A stretch of DNA of 64,000 nucleotides from G965227875 sp965227875 (GTDB taxonomy: Bacteria; Pseudomonadota; Alphaproteobacteria; Rhizobiales; JAJFHC01), in the NCBI GenBank assembly GCA_965227875.1, contig OZ245783.1:3844001-3908000 (forward strand), in the 5' to 3' direction. The position numbers were made by a program, and so were the translations under genes. This document shows, piece after piece, positions 32,381 through 40,734 of this stretch. The notes beneath the pieces were generated by a model that worked only from the letters and a program-made list of their open reading frames with translations, searched no databases and was not told the DNA's origin. Each line of letters begins with the position of its first letter. The stretch's first letter is position 1.

Positions 32381-33046
32381 ATGTTTCGCAGCCTGCTGTT
32401 GTCCGCCCTGATCCTCTTGCTGCTGCCTGTCGCCGTGCAGTCGCAGCAGAGTTACAGCGTGACCGGCGTTGCGATGGACGACACGCTCAACATGCGCGCC
32501 TACGCACCCAGGTCCGGATCCGTGTCGTCCGTCCCGGTCGTCGGCCGCATACCGGCGGACGGGACGAACATTCGCGGCACCGGAAACGCGGTCGACACCG
32601 GCGGATCGGTCTGGCTCGAAATCGAGTACGACGGTGTCCGCGGCTGGGTCAATTCACGCTTTCTCGCAGAGGCTGTGCCGGGTGGCGCCACTCCCCCTCC
32701 GGAGGACGGACAGATCGGAAAACTGTCCTGTGGCGGAACCGAGCCGTTCTGGTCGATGACGATCCGCCGCGGCCGCGCCCGTTTCGAGGATCCCAACGGG
32801 TTCGCCGGTACCCGTGTCACGCGATACACCGTGTCGCGGTGGATCAAGGCGCGCGGTTCCCTGTCCGACCACGTGATCTACATGCGCCGCGACGATGGCG
32901 GCCGGCCGGCCGTCGCCACGGCGAGGTATACCGGCCGCTGTTCCGACGGCATGTCCGACCGCAATTACGGCTACGAGTTCATGTTCCACGACGGCTTCGA
33001 CATGGAGAATGCGTGGTCGGGCTGCTGCAGCGCCGAAGGCAGGTAG
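32381..33046 (+). CDS. Exported SH3-like domain protein with C-terminal FWS domain
   Basis: 221 residues with an N-terminal signal (LLLSALILLLLPVAVQSQQ). Residues about 25-95 form a bacterial SH3 domain (TLNMRAYAPRSGSVSSVPVVGRIP, GVRGWVNSRFL). A proline-rich linker leads to LSCGGTEPFWSMTIRRGRARFED and a cysteine-containing tail (CSDGMSDRNYGYEF, WSGCCSAEGR), the domain seen in COG3650-type envelope proteins. Periplasmic, perhaps binding cell-wall or envelope ligands. Convergent with the GlxA-type regulator (21 bases). Confidence 0.75.
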   Translation: MFRSLLLSALILLLLPVAVQSQQSYSVTGVAMDDTLNMRAYAPRSGSVSSVPVVGRIPADGTNIRGTGNAVDTGGSVWLEIEYDGVRGWVNSRFLAEAVPGGATPPPEDGQIGKLSCGGTEPFWSMTIRRGRARFEDPNGFAGTRVTRYTVSRWIKARGSLSDHVIYMRRDDGGRPAVATARYTGRCSDGMSDRNYGYEFMFHDGFDMENAWSGCCSAEGR

Positions 33047-33066
33047 GGCGCGCGCCTCGGGCCTAC

Positions 33067-34101
33067 CTACCGGTCGCCGCCCGCGAGCGGGGCGGTGCTG
33101 TCGTCCAGCTTCGCCGCCTTGCGGTCCTGGCGCGGCTGGCAACCGAAAATCTTCCGGTAGGTCTTCGAGAAACCCGTAGGGGTCTCGAAACCGCAGGCCA
33201 CCGCGATCTCGGCGAGGCTCATGTCCGTCTGGCGAAGCAGATTCCGGGCACGTTCCAGCCTGAGGGTGTTGTAATAGCGTTTAGGCGTCACTTTCAGGTA
33301 GCGCACGAAAAGCCGTTCCATCTGCCGGCTCGACAGGCCGACCTCGCCGGCGATGTCGGAGCGCAGGAGCGGCTCTTCGAGATTGTCGGCCATGAGCGCG
33401 ATCATCCGGCGCAGCTTGGACGGCAGATGCTGGGCGTCGAGATGCATGGTATGCGGCTGGATGTCGTCGGACCGCCGCACCGGTCCGAGCTGCTGGCGAA
33501 ACGCGATCCGCGTTGCGAGGTCGCTGCCGAAACGCCGCTCGATCAGGTTCAGGATGGCGTGCGGGAAAGCGTGCCCGCCGACGCAGGTGAAACCGTCATC
33601 GTGTACTTCGAAGAGCCCGAGCGACAGACGGGAGTAGGGATAGAGTTCGGTGAAGGCGTCCCTGTAGGTCCACTTCACCGCCCAGCGCTGTTCCTGGTGG
33701 ATGCCGGCGCGGGCCAGAAGCAGTGCGCCCGCCGCCACGCCGCCGACGGCCACGCCGTGACGGGTGTAGAACCGGATGATCGGCAGAATGTCGCGAACCG
33801 TCTGTTCGTCCGGCATCTCCTCGCAATAGACGATGAGCAGGTCGAGTTCGGCACGCGTGTTCATGACCGTGTCGGCGGCGACCGAGAGCCATCCCTGGCT
33901 CCGCGCAGGCCGTCCGTCCGGCGTCCACACCCTGATCCTGTAGGGTTCGTCCTCCAGCATGCGGTTGGCTTCGTCGAAGACCTCGAGCGCACCGGCGAGG
34001 GATCCCATGGCGAATCCCGGCAGCACCAGAAGAGCGATGCGCTGCGTCACTGTCTTTTCCGGGTTTTCCGCCGTTGCCGATATTTTTTCTGTTTCGGCCA
34101 A
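33067..34101 (-). CDS. GlxA-type AraC family regulator (DJ-1/PfpI + AraC HTH)
   Basis: 344 residues from TTG 34101. Residues about 15-200 are a DJ-1/PfpI-like sensor domain (IALLVLPGFAMGSLAGALEVFDEAN, HGVAVGGVAAGALLLARAGI, with Ala in place of the catalytic cysteine of true DJ-1 proteins). Residues about 240-330 hold two AraC HTHs (SSRQMERLFVRYLKVTPKRYY, CGFETPTGFSKTYRKIFGCQP). Regulators of this kind control amino-acid, glycine-betaine/carnitine or arginine catabolism, which suits this neighborhood. Divergent from the GcvA-type LysR; a leftward terminator lies between. Confidence 0.87.
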   Translation of the reverse strand: MAETEKISATAENPEKTVTQRIALLVLPGFAMGSLAGALEVFDEANRMLEDEPYRIRVWTPDGRPARSQGWLSVAADTVMNTRAELDLLIVYCEEMPDEQTVRDILPIIRFYTRHGVAVGGVAAGALLLARAGIHQEQRWAVKWTYRDAFTELYPYSRLSLGLFEVHDDGFTCVGGHAFPHAILNLIERRFGSDLATRIAFRQQLGPVRRSDDIQPHTMHLDAQHLPSKLRRMIALMADNLEEPLLRSDIAGEVGLSSRQMERLFVRYLKVTPKRYYNTLRLERARNLLRQTDMSLAEIAVACGFETPTGFSKTYRKIFGCQPRQDRKAAKLDDSTAPLAGGDR

Positions 34102-34107
34102 TGAGTT

Positions 34108-34113
34108 CCTCCT
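34108..34113 (-). promoter_or_regulatory. Shine-Dalgarno AGGAGG fixing a TTG start
   Basis: On the minus strand AGGAGG sits 6 bases before TTG 34101. The longer frame starting at 34146 has no comparable site, so TTG is preferred for the GlxA-type regulator. Confidence 0.75.
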
Positions 34114-34256
34114 GTGCGCCCGCCGTCGGCCAGCGGGTGCAGGCAAAATACTAGCCGAACTTCCGCCGGGTTAAAACCGGACGACGAAGAAACTGCCTAA
34201 CGCGTTGTGAGATCGGGCAGAAACGGTCCGCTTCACAGTTGCGCCGTGGCCCGCTT

Positions 34257-34480
34257 CAAAAAAAGAGGGCGGAAGCGCGCTCCAGTTCGCTTCCGCCCTA
34301 TTCGGGTTCGCATCTCCGTCATCGTCCCGGCAGAACCTGCCGGTTCCGGACATGGCGGGTCGAAGTCCGCCATTTAGGCAACGATTGGCCGTCACAATCG
34401 AAACCGGCCCTAGATAAACGGAAGTCCCTCCCCAAGGACATGCGTGACCCGTAATCCTGATTATTGGATACCCGCGATGT
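34257..34480 (-). ncRNA. Candidate leftward small RNA, about 225 nt
   Basis: A strong intrinsic terminator on the minus strand (34258-34299) lies upstream of the GlxA-type gene, so it must end an independent leftward transcript. Before it, perfect hairpins stand at 34352-34373 (ATGGCGG arms, 8-base loop) and 34327-34343 (CCGGCAG arms, 3-base loop). A weak minus-strand pair TTGTTC (34517-34512) and TAGATT (34493-34488), 18-base spacer, could set the start near 34481. No good SD or conserved frame was found. The 5' end is a guess. Confidence 0.5.
34258..34299 (-). terminator. Strong intrinsic terminator
   Basis: On the minus strand AGGGCGGAAGCG (34299-34288) pairs perfectly with CGCTTCCGCCCT (34277-34266) across a 10-base loop, followed by C and seven T (34265-34258). 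This is the clearest factor-independent terminator in the window, and no annotated leftward gene precedes it. Confidence 0.8.
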
Positions 34481-34585
34481 AAGCGCTTAATCTACCCGGT
34501 AAAGATTCATGGAACAATTAATAAAGTTGATATTCACGGCGCATCGCGACATGCTTGGCGAGAGGGAACGTGTCGGAGGGTGCGA
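34300..34585. other. Intergenic region between GlxA-type and GcvA-type regulators
   Basis: The 484-bp gap between 34101 and 34586 holds the terminator and sRNA candidate described separately, a perfect 10-bp palindrome TAAGCGCTTA (34480-34489) and an AT-rich stretch 34515-34540 suitable for the LysR promoter. No protein gene is supported. Confidence 0.5.
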
Positions 34586-35497
34586 ATGCGCAGGGATCTG
34601 CCGCCGCTGACCGCATTGATTGCCTTTGAGGCAGCGGCCCGAAACATGAATTTCACGAGGGCGGCCGAAGAACTCAACGTCACCCAGCCCGCCGTGAGCC
34701 ATCAGATCCAGATGCTCGAGGCGGACCTCGGCGTCAAGCTGTTCAAGCGAAGCGGCCGCCAGATATCACTTACGGAAACCGGGCAGATCTATTCGAGAAC
34801 GGTGATGGAAGCGCTGAGCCGCATCGCCGATTCAACGCTTGCGATAAGGTCCGCCACCGACCAGGGCGCGGTGACCATCGCGACAAATCCGGGCGTCGCG
34901 GCCTTCTGGCTCATGCCACGGCTCGAGACGTTCCAGTCGCTTCATCCGGAACTCCAGGTCCGGGTGCTGACGAGCGAACGCGACCGCAACCTTCCCCTCA
35001 AGGATCTTGATATCGCCATCCGTTTCGGAAGCGGGTCCTGGGAAGACGCGGTATCAGAGATACTGATGCCGGAGGAGGTCATCCCCGTGTGTTCGCCGTC
35101 CTACGGCGAAGGCGTCGAGGAATGGACGCCGGAACGCATCTGGAACGATCAGCGGCGCCTGCACCAGGAAGACGACGAGGCGAGGTGGTACACCTGGGAG
35201 GACTGGCGCCAGGTCTGGGTGCCGGATCAGCCGCCCGGCACGCCGCGCATCGTCTTCTCCAACTACAGCGTGAAGATCATGCAGGTGGTCGGCGGCCGGG
35301 GGATCGGCCTGGGCTGGACCCACATGCTGCGGGACCTTCTGGACTCCGGTGCGCTCGTCCCTGCCGGCAACTTTCCCATTTCGTCCGAGCGCGGGTACTT
35401 CGTCGTCGTGCCGTCCGGAAAACCGGTGCGGCCGGAGGTCGGCGCGCTGCGCGACTGGCTTTTCGAACAGGTGCCTCCGGCGATACGCGACACGTGA
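34586..35497 (+). CDS. LysR family regulator, GcvA type
   Basis: 303 residues from ATG 34586 (GGAGGG 5 bases before; GTG 34580 overlaps that SD). The N-terminal HTH LPPLTALIAFEAAARNMNFTRAAEELNVTQPAVSHQI is the GcvA hallmark (LPPL.AL..FEAAAR). The co-inducer domain has LKDLDIAIRFGSG and GGRGIGLGWTHML, also GcvA-like. Family members govern glycine cleavage, beta-lactamase or amino-acid catabolic genes. It is followed tail-to-tail by a ureohydrolase gene, which could be a target. Confidence 0.87.
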   Translation: MRRDLPPLTALIAFEAAARNMNFTRAAEELNVTQPAVSHQIQMLEADLGVKLFKRSGRQISLTETGQIYSRTVMEALSRIADSTLAIRSATDQGAVTIATNPGVAAFWLMPRLETFQSLHPELQVRVLTSERDRNLPLKDLDIAIRFGSGSWEDAVSEILMPEEVIPVCSPSYGEGVEEWTPERIWNDQRRLHQEDDEARWYTWEDWRQVWVPDQPPGTPRIVFSNYSVKIMQVVGGRGIGLGWTHMLRDLLDSGALVPAGNFPISSERGYFVVVPSGKPVRPEVGALRDWLFEQVPPAIRDT

Positions 35498-35527
35498 CCC
35501 CCTGCCGCCCGGCCTGTCATTCCCGCG

Positions 35528-36490
35528 TCATGTGCCGCGCCGCTCATCCACTGCCCTCGCCATGACGCAGAGGATCTCGAACATCATGTTGGCCGCCGTG
35601 ACACAGGTTATGTTGGTCGGGTCGTAACAGGGGGCGACCTCCGAGATATCGGCGCCCACGACATCCATGCCGGCGAGTGCGCGCAGGATGACCTGCGCAT
35701 CGCGCGGCACGATGCCGCCGATTTCCGGCACTGGCGTTCCCGGCGCGTATGCGGGATCGAGCCCGTCAATGTCGAGCGAGACATAGACCGGCCCTGACCC
35801 GAGCGTCTCGACGATCCTCTCGATCGCTGCGGCCCGGCCCATCTCTTCGTATTCGTCCATCGTGATGACCGTGTAGCCCGCGTCGATCCCGTACTGGATG
35901 TCGGTTTCGGAGAAGCGGCTGCCGCGCAAGCCGATCTGCACGACCCGCGACGGATCAAGAAGCCCTTCCTCGTGAGCCCTGCGCATGAAGGTCGCGTGGT
36001 TGACCCTGGTGCCGCACATCTCGTCCAGCGTGTCCGCATGGGAGTCGATCTGCAGGATGCCGAACGGCTCGCCGCGCGTCAGCCCGCGCAGGATGGGGAT
36101 CGGGATCGTGTGGTCGCCGCCAATGGCGATCGGCCTGATGTCGTGATCGGTAAGGGTCCGGAAAAAGCCCTCGATACGCGCGATGGAATCGTCCTTGTCG
36201 AGCGGGTTCACCGGCGCGTCGCCGAGGTCGGCGACGTTGCAGAGATCGTAGGGCCGGGTACCGCTGGTCGGGTGTATCTGCCGGATCAGCCGGGATGCGC
36301 GGCGCACTCCTTCGGGACCGTCCCGCGGGCCGGACCTGAAGTTCAGTCCGAGGTCGAACGGAACGCCGACGAGGCCGATGTCGACGTCCCGGGAAATGTC
36401 ATGTCGCCGCGTGCGCATGAATGTGGCCACATCGGAGAAACGCGGCGTGACCGCGGCGTCCACCGGCTTGAACCTGTCGCTGGCTGTCAT
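35528..36490 (-). CDS. Arginase/agmatinase-family ureohydrolase
   Basis: 320 residues from ATG 36490 (AAAGGA 7 bases upstream; ATG 36496 is too close to it). Binuclear manganese ligands are all present: GGDHTIP, IDSHADT (DxHxD) and SLDIDGLDPAYAPG (DxDxxDP). GVPFDLGLNFRSGPRDGP is the usual N-terminal loop. It hydrolyses a guanidino compound such as agmatine, guanidinobutyrate or guanidinopropionate to an amine plus urea in the cytoplasm. Which one cannot be decided. No urease is in the window. Confidence 0.87.
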   Translation of the reverse strand: MTASDRFKPVDAAVTPRFSDVATFMRTRRHDISRDVDIGLVGVPFDLGLNFRSGPRDGPEGVRRASRLIRQIHPTSGTRPYDLCNVADLGDAPVNPLDKDDSIARIEGFFRTLTDHDIRPIAIGGDHTIPIPILRGLTRGEPFGILQIDSHADTLDEMCGTRVNHATFMRRAHEEGLLDPSRVVQIGLRGSRFSETDIQYGIDAGYTVITMDEYEEMGRAAAIERIVETLGSGPVYVSLDIDGLDPAYAPGTPVPEIGGIVPRDAQVILRALAGMDVVGADISEVAPCYDPTNITCVTAANMMFEILCVMARAVDERRGT

Positions 36491-36544
36491 AGGCATGTCC
36501 TTTCGGAATTACGTGAGAGACCCCGTCCGGCGGCTATCTGACGG

Positions 36545-37381
36545 TCACCGGGCAAACTGTTCAAGCAGTATCGTGAAGGTATGGGTGACGTGAAGGTCGT
36601 GCCGCCAGATGAGAAAGGTGTCAGAGACGCCGTAGGGCCCGTCGAGCGGGGAGGTTTCGAGCGTGTCCGAAAGCCGGTGTCCGGCGATGGAATGCTCCGG
36701 GATCACGGTAAAACCCATGCCGGCGGCGACGCACCCGAGAATCGCGTCGAGCGATCCGAAATCCCGCACCGGCGTGTCGCCCTTGCCCGTGCTCCGCAAC
36801 CATTCGAGCGCCGTCGCGCGGTAGCTGCAGCCCTGCCGGAAGGCGAGCAGGGCGCCGTCGTGTGGCAGGTCGGACGGTCGCACGATGGCCAGTTTCTCCT
36901 CGAACGCCTTTGTCGACATAAAACGGTCGGCGTCCACGGGGCCGGCGACGAAGGCCGCGTCGAGACGGCGTTCCCAGACGAGGCGGGTGAGTGCGCCGGT
37001 CGATCCGGTGGTGAGCGTGATCTCCGCGTCCGGCGCCTGGAGGCTGAGTCCGCGCAGAACCGCAGGTAGCCTGCCGCCGGCCGTGGTCTCCATGGATCCG
37101 AGCCTCAGAGGCGCTGCCCGGCCGGTCGCGTCCCGCAGGTCCGCTTCCGCCGTCCTGATGCGCGTCAGGATGTCGGTGGCATGGGAAAGAAGCCGTTCGC
37201 CAAGCGGCGTCAGTGTCGCCCCCGACCGGCCGCGTTCGAAAAGCGGCCCGCCGATCTGCTCTTCCAGCTTGCGGATGCGCGCCGTGATGTTCGACTGCAC
37301 GGAGTTGAGGGCCTCGCCGGCCGAAGAAAAGCTTCCGCACTCCGTGACGGTGACGAACGTTTTTAGAAGGACTGGATCCAT
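36545..37381 (-). CDS. LysR family regulator
   Basis: 278 residues. MDPVLLKTFVTVTECGSFSSAGEALNSVQSNITARIRKLEEQIG is the winged HTH plus linker helix; SNITARI in place of SAVSxxI is the CysB/YwbI-like variant found in PutR/LysG-like regulators. The effector domain includes LGSMETTAGGRLPAVL and GCVAAGMGFTVIP. Divergent from the nitronate monooxygenase gene, which it most probably controls through the palindrome at 37382-37400. Confidence 0.86.
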   Translation of the reverse strand: MDPVLLKTFVTVTECGSFSSAGEALNSVQSNITARIRKLEEQIGGPLFERGRSGATLTPLGERLLSHATDILTRIRTAEADLRDATGRAAPLRLGSMETTAGGRLPAVLRGLSLQAPDAEITLTTGSTGALTRLVWERRLDAAFVAGPVDADRFMSTKAFEEKLAIVRPSDLPHDGALLAFRQGCSYRATALEWLRSTGKGDTPVRDFGSLDAILGCVAAGMGFTVIPEHSIAGHRLSDTLETSPLDGPYGVSDTFLIWRHDLHVTHTFTILLEQFAR

Positions 37382-37400
37382 ATATCGAATTTACAGATAT
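37382..37400. promoter_or_regulatory. LysR-type box ATATC-N9-GATAT
   Basis: A perfect inverted repeat containing T-N11-A (T37385, A37397), directly beside the LysR start codon at 37381 and about 90 bases before the divergent monooxygenase. Position and form are those of a LysR recognition/autoregulation site. Confidence 0.55.
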
Positions 37401-37489
37401 GAATTACCACTACAAGTCATTTCTATCGATGGAAAGCCCATGCGAGACTGTCCCGGTACGAACATGCTTTTCCTGATGGAGGCACCTTC

Positions 37490-38464
37490 ATGATCCGGAC
37501 ATCCTTCACCGAACGCTTCGGCCTCGACCATCCCGTCGCCCTCGCGCCCATGGACATCGTGGCCGGGGGTGCGCTCGCCGCGGCTGTAAGTGCCGCGGGC
37601 GGCCTGGGGATCATCGGCGGCGGATACGGTGATCCGGACTGGGTGGAGCAGGCCTTTCAGGATGCCGGCAACGCTCCGGTGGGAATAGGCTTCATCACGT
37701 GGTCGGCGATGCGGTCCGAAGGCCTGATCGACGATGTCCTGTCCAGGTCTCCGAAAGCCCTGATGGTCTCTTTCGGCGATGCCGAGCCGATCATCGGGAA
37801 AGCGAGGCAGGCCGGCGTGCCGACCCTGTGGCAGGTGCAAACGCTGGAACAGGCACGCCAGGCCCTGGCGGTGGGCACGGACGTCATCGTCGTCCAGGGA
37901 CAGGAAGGCGGCGGGCATGGCGTGAGCCGCGGCCTCACGGCGCTGTTGCCCGCCGTCCGCGATATCGCGGGACCGGACCGGATCGTTCTCGCGGCCGGCG
38001 GGATCGCCGACGGACGGGGACTTGCAGCCGCGCTCATGCTGGGAGCTGACGGCGTACTTGTCGGAACACGGTTCTGGGCCTCCCGCGAGGCGGTCGGTTC
38101 CGAAGCCGCCAAGCGTCGCATGGTGGCGCTCGGCGGAGACGACACGGTCCGGTCGAAGGTTTTCGACGTGGTGCGAAACGTCGACTGGCCGGCACCCTAC
38201 AGCGGCAGGGTCGTTCGCAATGCCTTTCTCGAAAAGTGGCACGGCGACATGGACGGCCTCGCCGCGAGAGCCGAAGCCGAACGCCGTCATTATGCCGAAG
38301 CCGACGAAACCGACTACGAGACGAGAGTGCTCATCGCCGGCGAGGCGCTGGACCTCATTCACGACATCCCGCCGGCCGGCGATATCGTCAGGGCGATCAG
38401 TTCGGCCGCCGAAGCGCTTCTGAGCGGTGCGCCGCGTTACGTGCACACATCTGGCGCGCGGTGA
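37490..38464 (+). CDS. Nitronate monooxygenase-like FMN enzyme (NPD family)
   Basis: 324 residues, TIM-barrel FMN protein. RFGLDHPVALAPMDIVAGGALAAAVSAAGGLGIIGGGYG, VVQGQEGGGHGVSRG with the conserved His of class I nitronate monooxygenases, VLAAGGIADGRGLAAALMLGADGVLVGTRF (FMN phosphate site). It oxidises propionate-3-nitronate or similar alkyl nitronates with O2 and so detoxifies nitro compounds. GGAGG 8 bases before ATG 37490. The divergent LysR regulator is the likely controller. Confidence 0.85.
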   Translation: MIRTSFTERFGLDHPVALAPMDIVAGGALAAAVSAAGGLGIIGGGYGDPDWVEQAFQDAGNAPVGIGFITWSAMRSEGLIDDVLSRSPKALMVSFGDAEPIIGKARQAGVPTLWQVQTLEQARQALAVGTDVIVVQGQEGGGHGVSRGLTALLPAVRDIAGPDRIVLAAGGIADGRGLAAALMLGADGVLVGTRFWASREAVGSEAAKRRMVALGGDDTVRSKVFDVVRNVDWPAPYSGRVVRNAFLEKWHGDMDGLAARAEAERRHYAEADETDYETRVLIAGEALDLIHDIPPAGDIVRAISSAAEALLSGAPRYVHTSGAR

Positions 38465-38506
38465 AGCAGCCGAAACAGACGGAATGCCTGCGGACGAGAA
38501 CGAGTG

Positions 38507-39295
38507 TCAGACCGGCTTGCCGATTGTGAGATGCGTTCCGCCGTCGACGACGAGGAGCACGCCGGTGATGGCCTTGCCGCCGAGCGCGAGCCAGCCGATG
38601 GCCTCGGCGACGTCGTCCGCCTGGGTGATGCGTTTCAGGGGAGCGGTTTCACGCATGCGGGCGTGAAACTCCTCCATCCTTGCGCCCTGCAGCATGTCCG
38701 CCTTCTCGTGCCACGGCGTGTCGACAAATCCGGGGCAGACGGCGTTCACGCGTATGTTCGGGGCGAGAGCCCGGGCGAGGCTGAGGGTCATCGTGTTCAA
38801 CGCCCCCTTGGTCGCCGCATAGGCAATCGAGGAGCCGACGCCGGAAAATCCCGAGTGCGAGGACACGTTGACGACCGAGGCATATGGCGACTCCATCAGG
38901 GCCTGCTTTGCGGCACGCACCATCTGGTAGGGCCCCGCCAAGTTGACAGCCGTTAGCCGGGTGAAGTCGTCGACGTCGAGCGCGTCGAGCTTGTGGGGGC
39001 TCGCGAACTTGGTCGTGCCGGCATTGTTGACGAGGATATCGAGCCGTCCGTGTTCGGCAAGACAGTGCTCGACCAGGGCGCGGCAGTCCTCGTCTCGCGA
39101 GACGTCGGCCTGGAAGACGGTCGCGGTGGATCCCGCCGTCCGGCAGGCCTCCGCGACGTCCTCTGCGCCCTGCGCATTGCCGCGATAGCCGACCACGACG
39201 TCGGCGCCCGACGCGGCGAGGTGCTTCGCCGTCGCGGCGCCGATGCCGCTCGACGCTCCGGTGATGACCGCGACCGGTCTGGCGTCCCCGGTCAC
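38507..39295 (-). CDS. Short-chain dehydrogenase/reductase
   Basis: 262 residues from GTG 39295, overlapping the aminotransferase stop by 4 bases (GTGA). TGASSGIGAATAKHL, NNAG, VSSHSGFSGVGSSIAYAATKGAL with Ser-Tyr-Lys, and C-terminal GVLLVVDGGTHL. The tight coupling suggests that it reduces or oxidises the aldehyde/ketone product of the aminotransferase, or prepares its amine acceptor. Confidence 0.86.
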   Translation of the reverse strand: MTGDARPVAVITGASSGIGAATAKHLAASGADVVVGYRGNAQGAEDVAEACRTAGSTATVFQADVSRDEDCRALVEHCLAEHGRLDILVNNAGTTKFASPHKLDALDVDDFTRLTAVNLAGPYQMVRAAKQALMESPYASVVNVSSHSGFSGVGSSIAYAATKGALNTMTLSLARALAPNIRVNAVCPGFVDTPWHEKADMLQGARMEEFHARMRETAPLKRITQADDVAEAIGWLALGGKAITGVLLVVDGGTHLTIGKPV

Positions 39296-40704
39296 GCGCC
39301 GATCCTCACGCCGTTCCTGGTCATTTCATCGACGAAAGCCGTGAAGAGCGTTTCCAGCCGGTCGGCGATGTCGTCGGCCTCCTGCCGCGTGGTGATCAGG
39401 GGTGGGCAGGCCATGAGCCAGTCGCCGAAGCGTCCCTCGTTCGTGCGTCGTGCATAGAGCGAGAGCCCGTGGTCGAGCCCGATCCGGCGCAGGATGTCCG
39501 GCGGCCGGATCGACCTGTCGAAGGACTGCTTGCTTGTCTTGTCCGCGACGATTTCGATCCCCAGCAAAAGACCCATGCCGCGCACGTCGCCGACGATCGG
39601 AGAATTTCCGGCGATTCCCTCGAGGCGATTCCGGAAATGCCCACCGACATCGAGAACATTCGCGAGCACGTTTCGTGCGTCCAGTTCCTCCAGTGCGGCG
39701 ATCCCCACGGCACAGGCGATCGGATTGGCGTTCGCGGTATGGCCGTAGTTGAACCCGGTCGCGGCAGCCAGCGGATCGACCAGGCTCGCGGGGGCCAGCA
39801 TCAGGCCGAGCGGCGCATAGCCCGCCCCGATCCCCTTCGCCAGCACGACCAGGTCGGGCCGCGCGTCGGGGTGATAGTGGGCGGTGAGGAACCGGCCCGT
39901 GCGGCCTGCTCCCGACATGACTTCGTCGAACACCATCAGGAGCCCGTGACGGTCGCAGATCTTGCGCAGCATTGCGAGGAACCTGCCGGACATGACGTTC
40001 GCGCCGGAGGCCAGCCCGCCGACCGGTTCGAGAAAAAGCGCAAGACAGTTTTCCGGCCCGGTGTTCCGGATCCGCTGTTCGAAGTCCTCCGCGATCCGGT
40101 CCTCGTTTTCCTCCTGTGTGAGGCCGTCCGGCGGACGGTAGGTGAGGGGGGCCTCGAGTCTTTCCGGCATGACGGCCATGCCCTCGAAGACCTGTTCCGT
40201 CGCGAGATCACCTGAGAGCGCGAGTGTGGCGATCGTCCCGCCATGGTAGGACGGCAGGAAGCTGAAAAGCCGGCGCCGGTTCTTTTCACCGCGAGACCAC
40301 GCAAGCTGCCGGGCGAACTTGATCGCGATGTCGATGGCTTCGGAGCCGCCGGAAACCATGAAAACCCGTTCGAACCCCTCGCCCGCACGTTTGGCGACGG
40401 CCTCCGACAACTGGACGTTTTCATCCGTTCGGCTGACCCGGCAATAGGAAAACGAGAGCCGGTCGACCTGGGCCTTCATTGCGTCCGCGATCCTCTTGTT
40501 GCCGTGGCCGAGATTGCTGACGATCGGACCGGACGAGACGTCGATATACTTGTCGCCGTGTTCGTCCCAGAGCGTTATCCCCTCTGCGCGAACGATACGC
40601 GGAAGCGGCCAGTTGCCGTCGCGGGTGTAGAAGATGTCCTGCGGGCCTCCGGGCCCGTCCCAGCCGTCGGCATTGGTGTCGAAGCGATTGCTGAAATCGT
40701 TCAT
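39292..40704 (-). CDS. Class III omega-aminotransferase
   Basis: 470 residues. VSSGPIVSNLGHGNKRIADAM, VSGGSEAIDIAIKFARQ (PLP phosphate), MVFDEVMSGAGRTGRF (PLP-ring Asp in DEV) and VVLAKGIGAGYAPLG with the Schiff-base lysine. This class moves amino groups from beta-alanine, taurine, GABA, polyamines or similar omega-amines to pyruvate or oxoglutarate. It heads a two-gene unit with the SDR; together they could convert an omega-amine to a hydroxy-acid or alcohol. The SD is weak. Confidence 0.86.
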   Translation of the reverse strand: MNDFSNRFDTNADGWDGPGGPQDIFYTRDGNWPLPRIVRAEGITLWDEHGDKYIDVSSGPIVSNLGHGNKRIADAMKAQVDRLSFSYCRVSRTDENVQLSEAVAKRAGEGFERVFMVSGGSEAIDIAIKFARQLAWSRGEKNRRRLFSFLPSYHGGTIATLALSGDLATEQVFEGMAVMPERLEAPLTYRPPDGLTQEENEDRIAEDFEQRIRNTGPENCLALFLEPVGGLASGANVMSGRFLAMLRKICDRHGLLMVFDEVMSGAGRTGRFLTAHYHPDARPDLVVLAKGIGAGYAPLGLMLAPASLVDPLAAATGFNYGHTANANPIACAVGIAALEELDARNVLANVLDVGGHFRNRLEGIAGNSPIVGDVRGMGLLLGIEIVADKTSKQSFDRSIRPPDILRRIGLDHGLSLYARRTNEGRFGDWLMACPPLITTRQEADDIADRLETLFTAFVDEMTRNGVRIGA

Positions 40705-40734
40705 GTCGGGGAGACTCTTTTCATGCGGGTGGCC

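Noticed and set aside
34171..34395. A 74-aa frame on the minus strand within the sRNA candidate
   Set aside because: It covers the hairpins, has no SD, and does not stop before the terminator, so structured RNA is the better reading.
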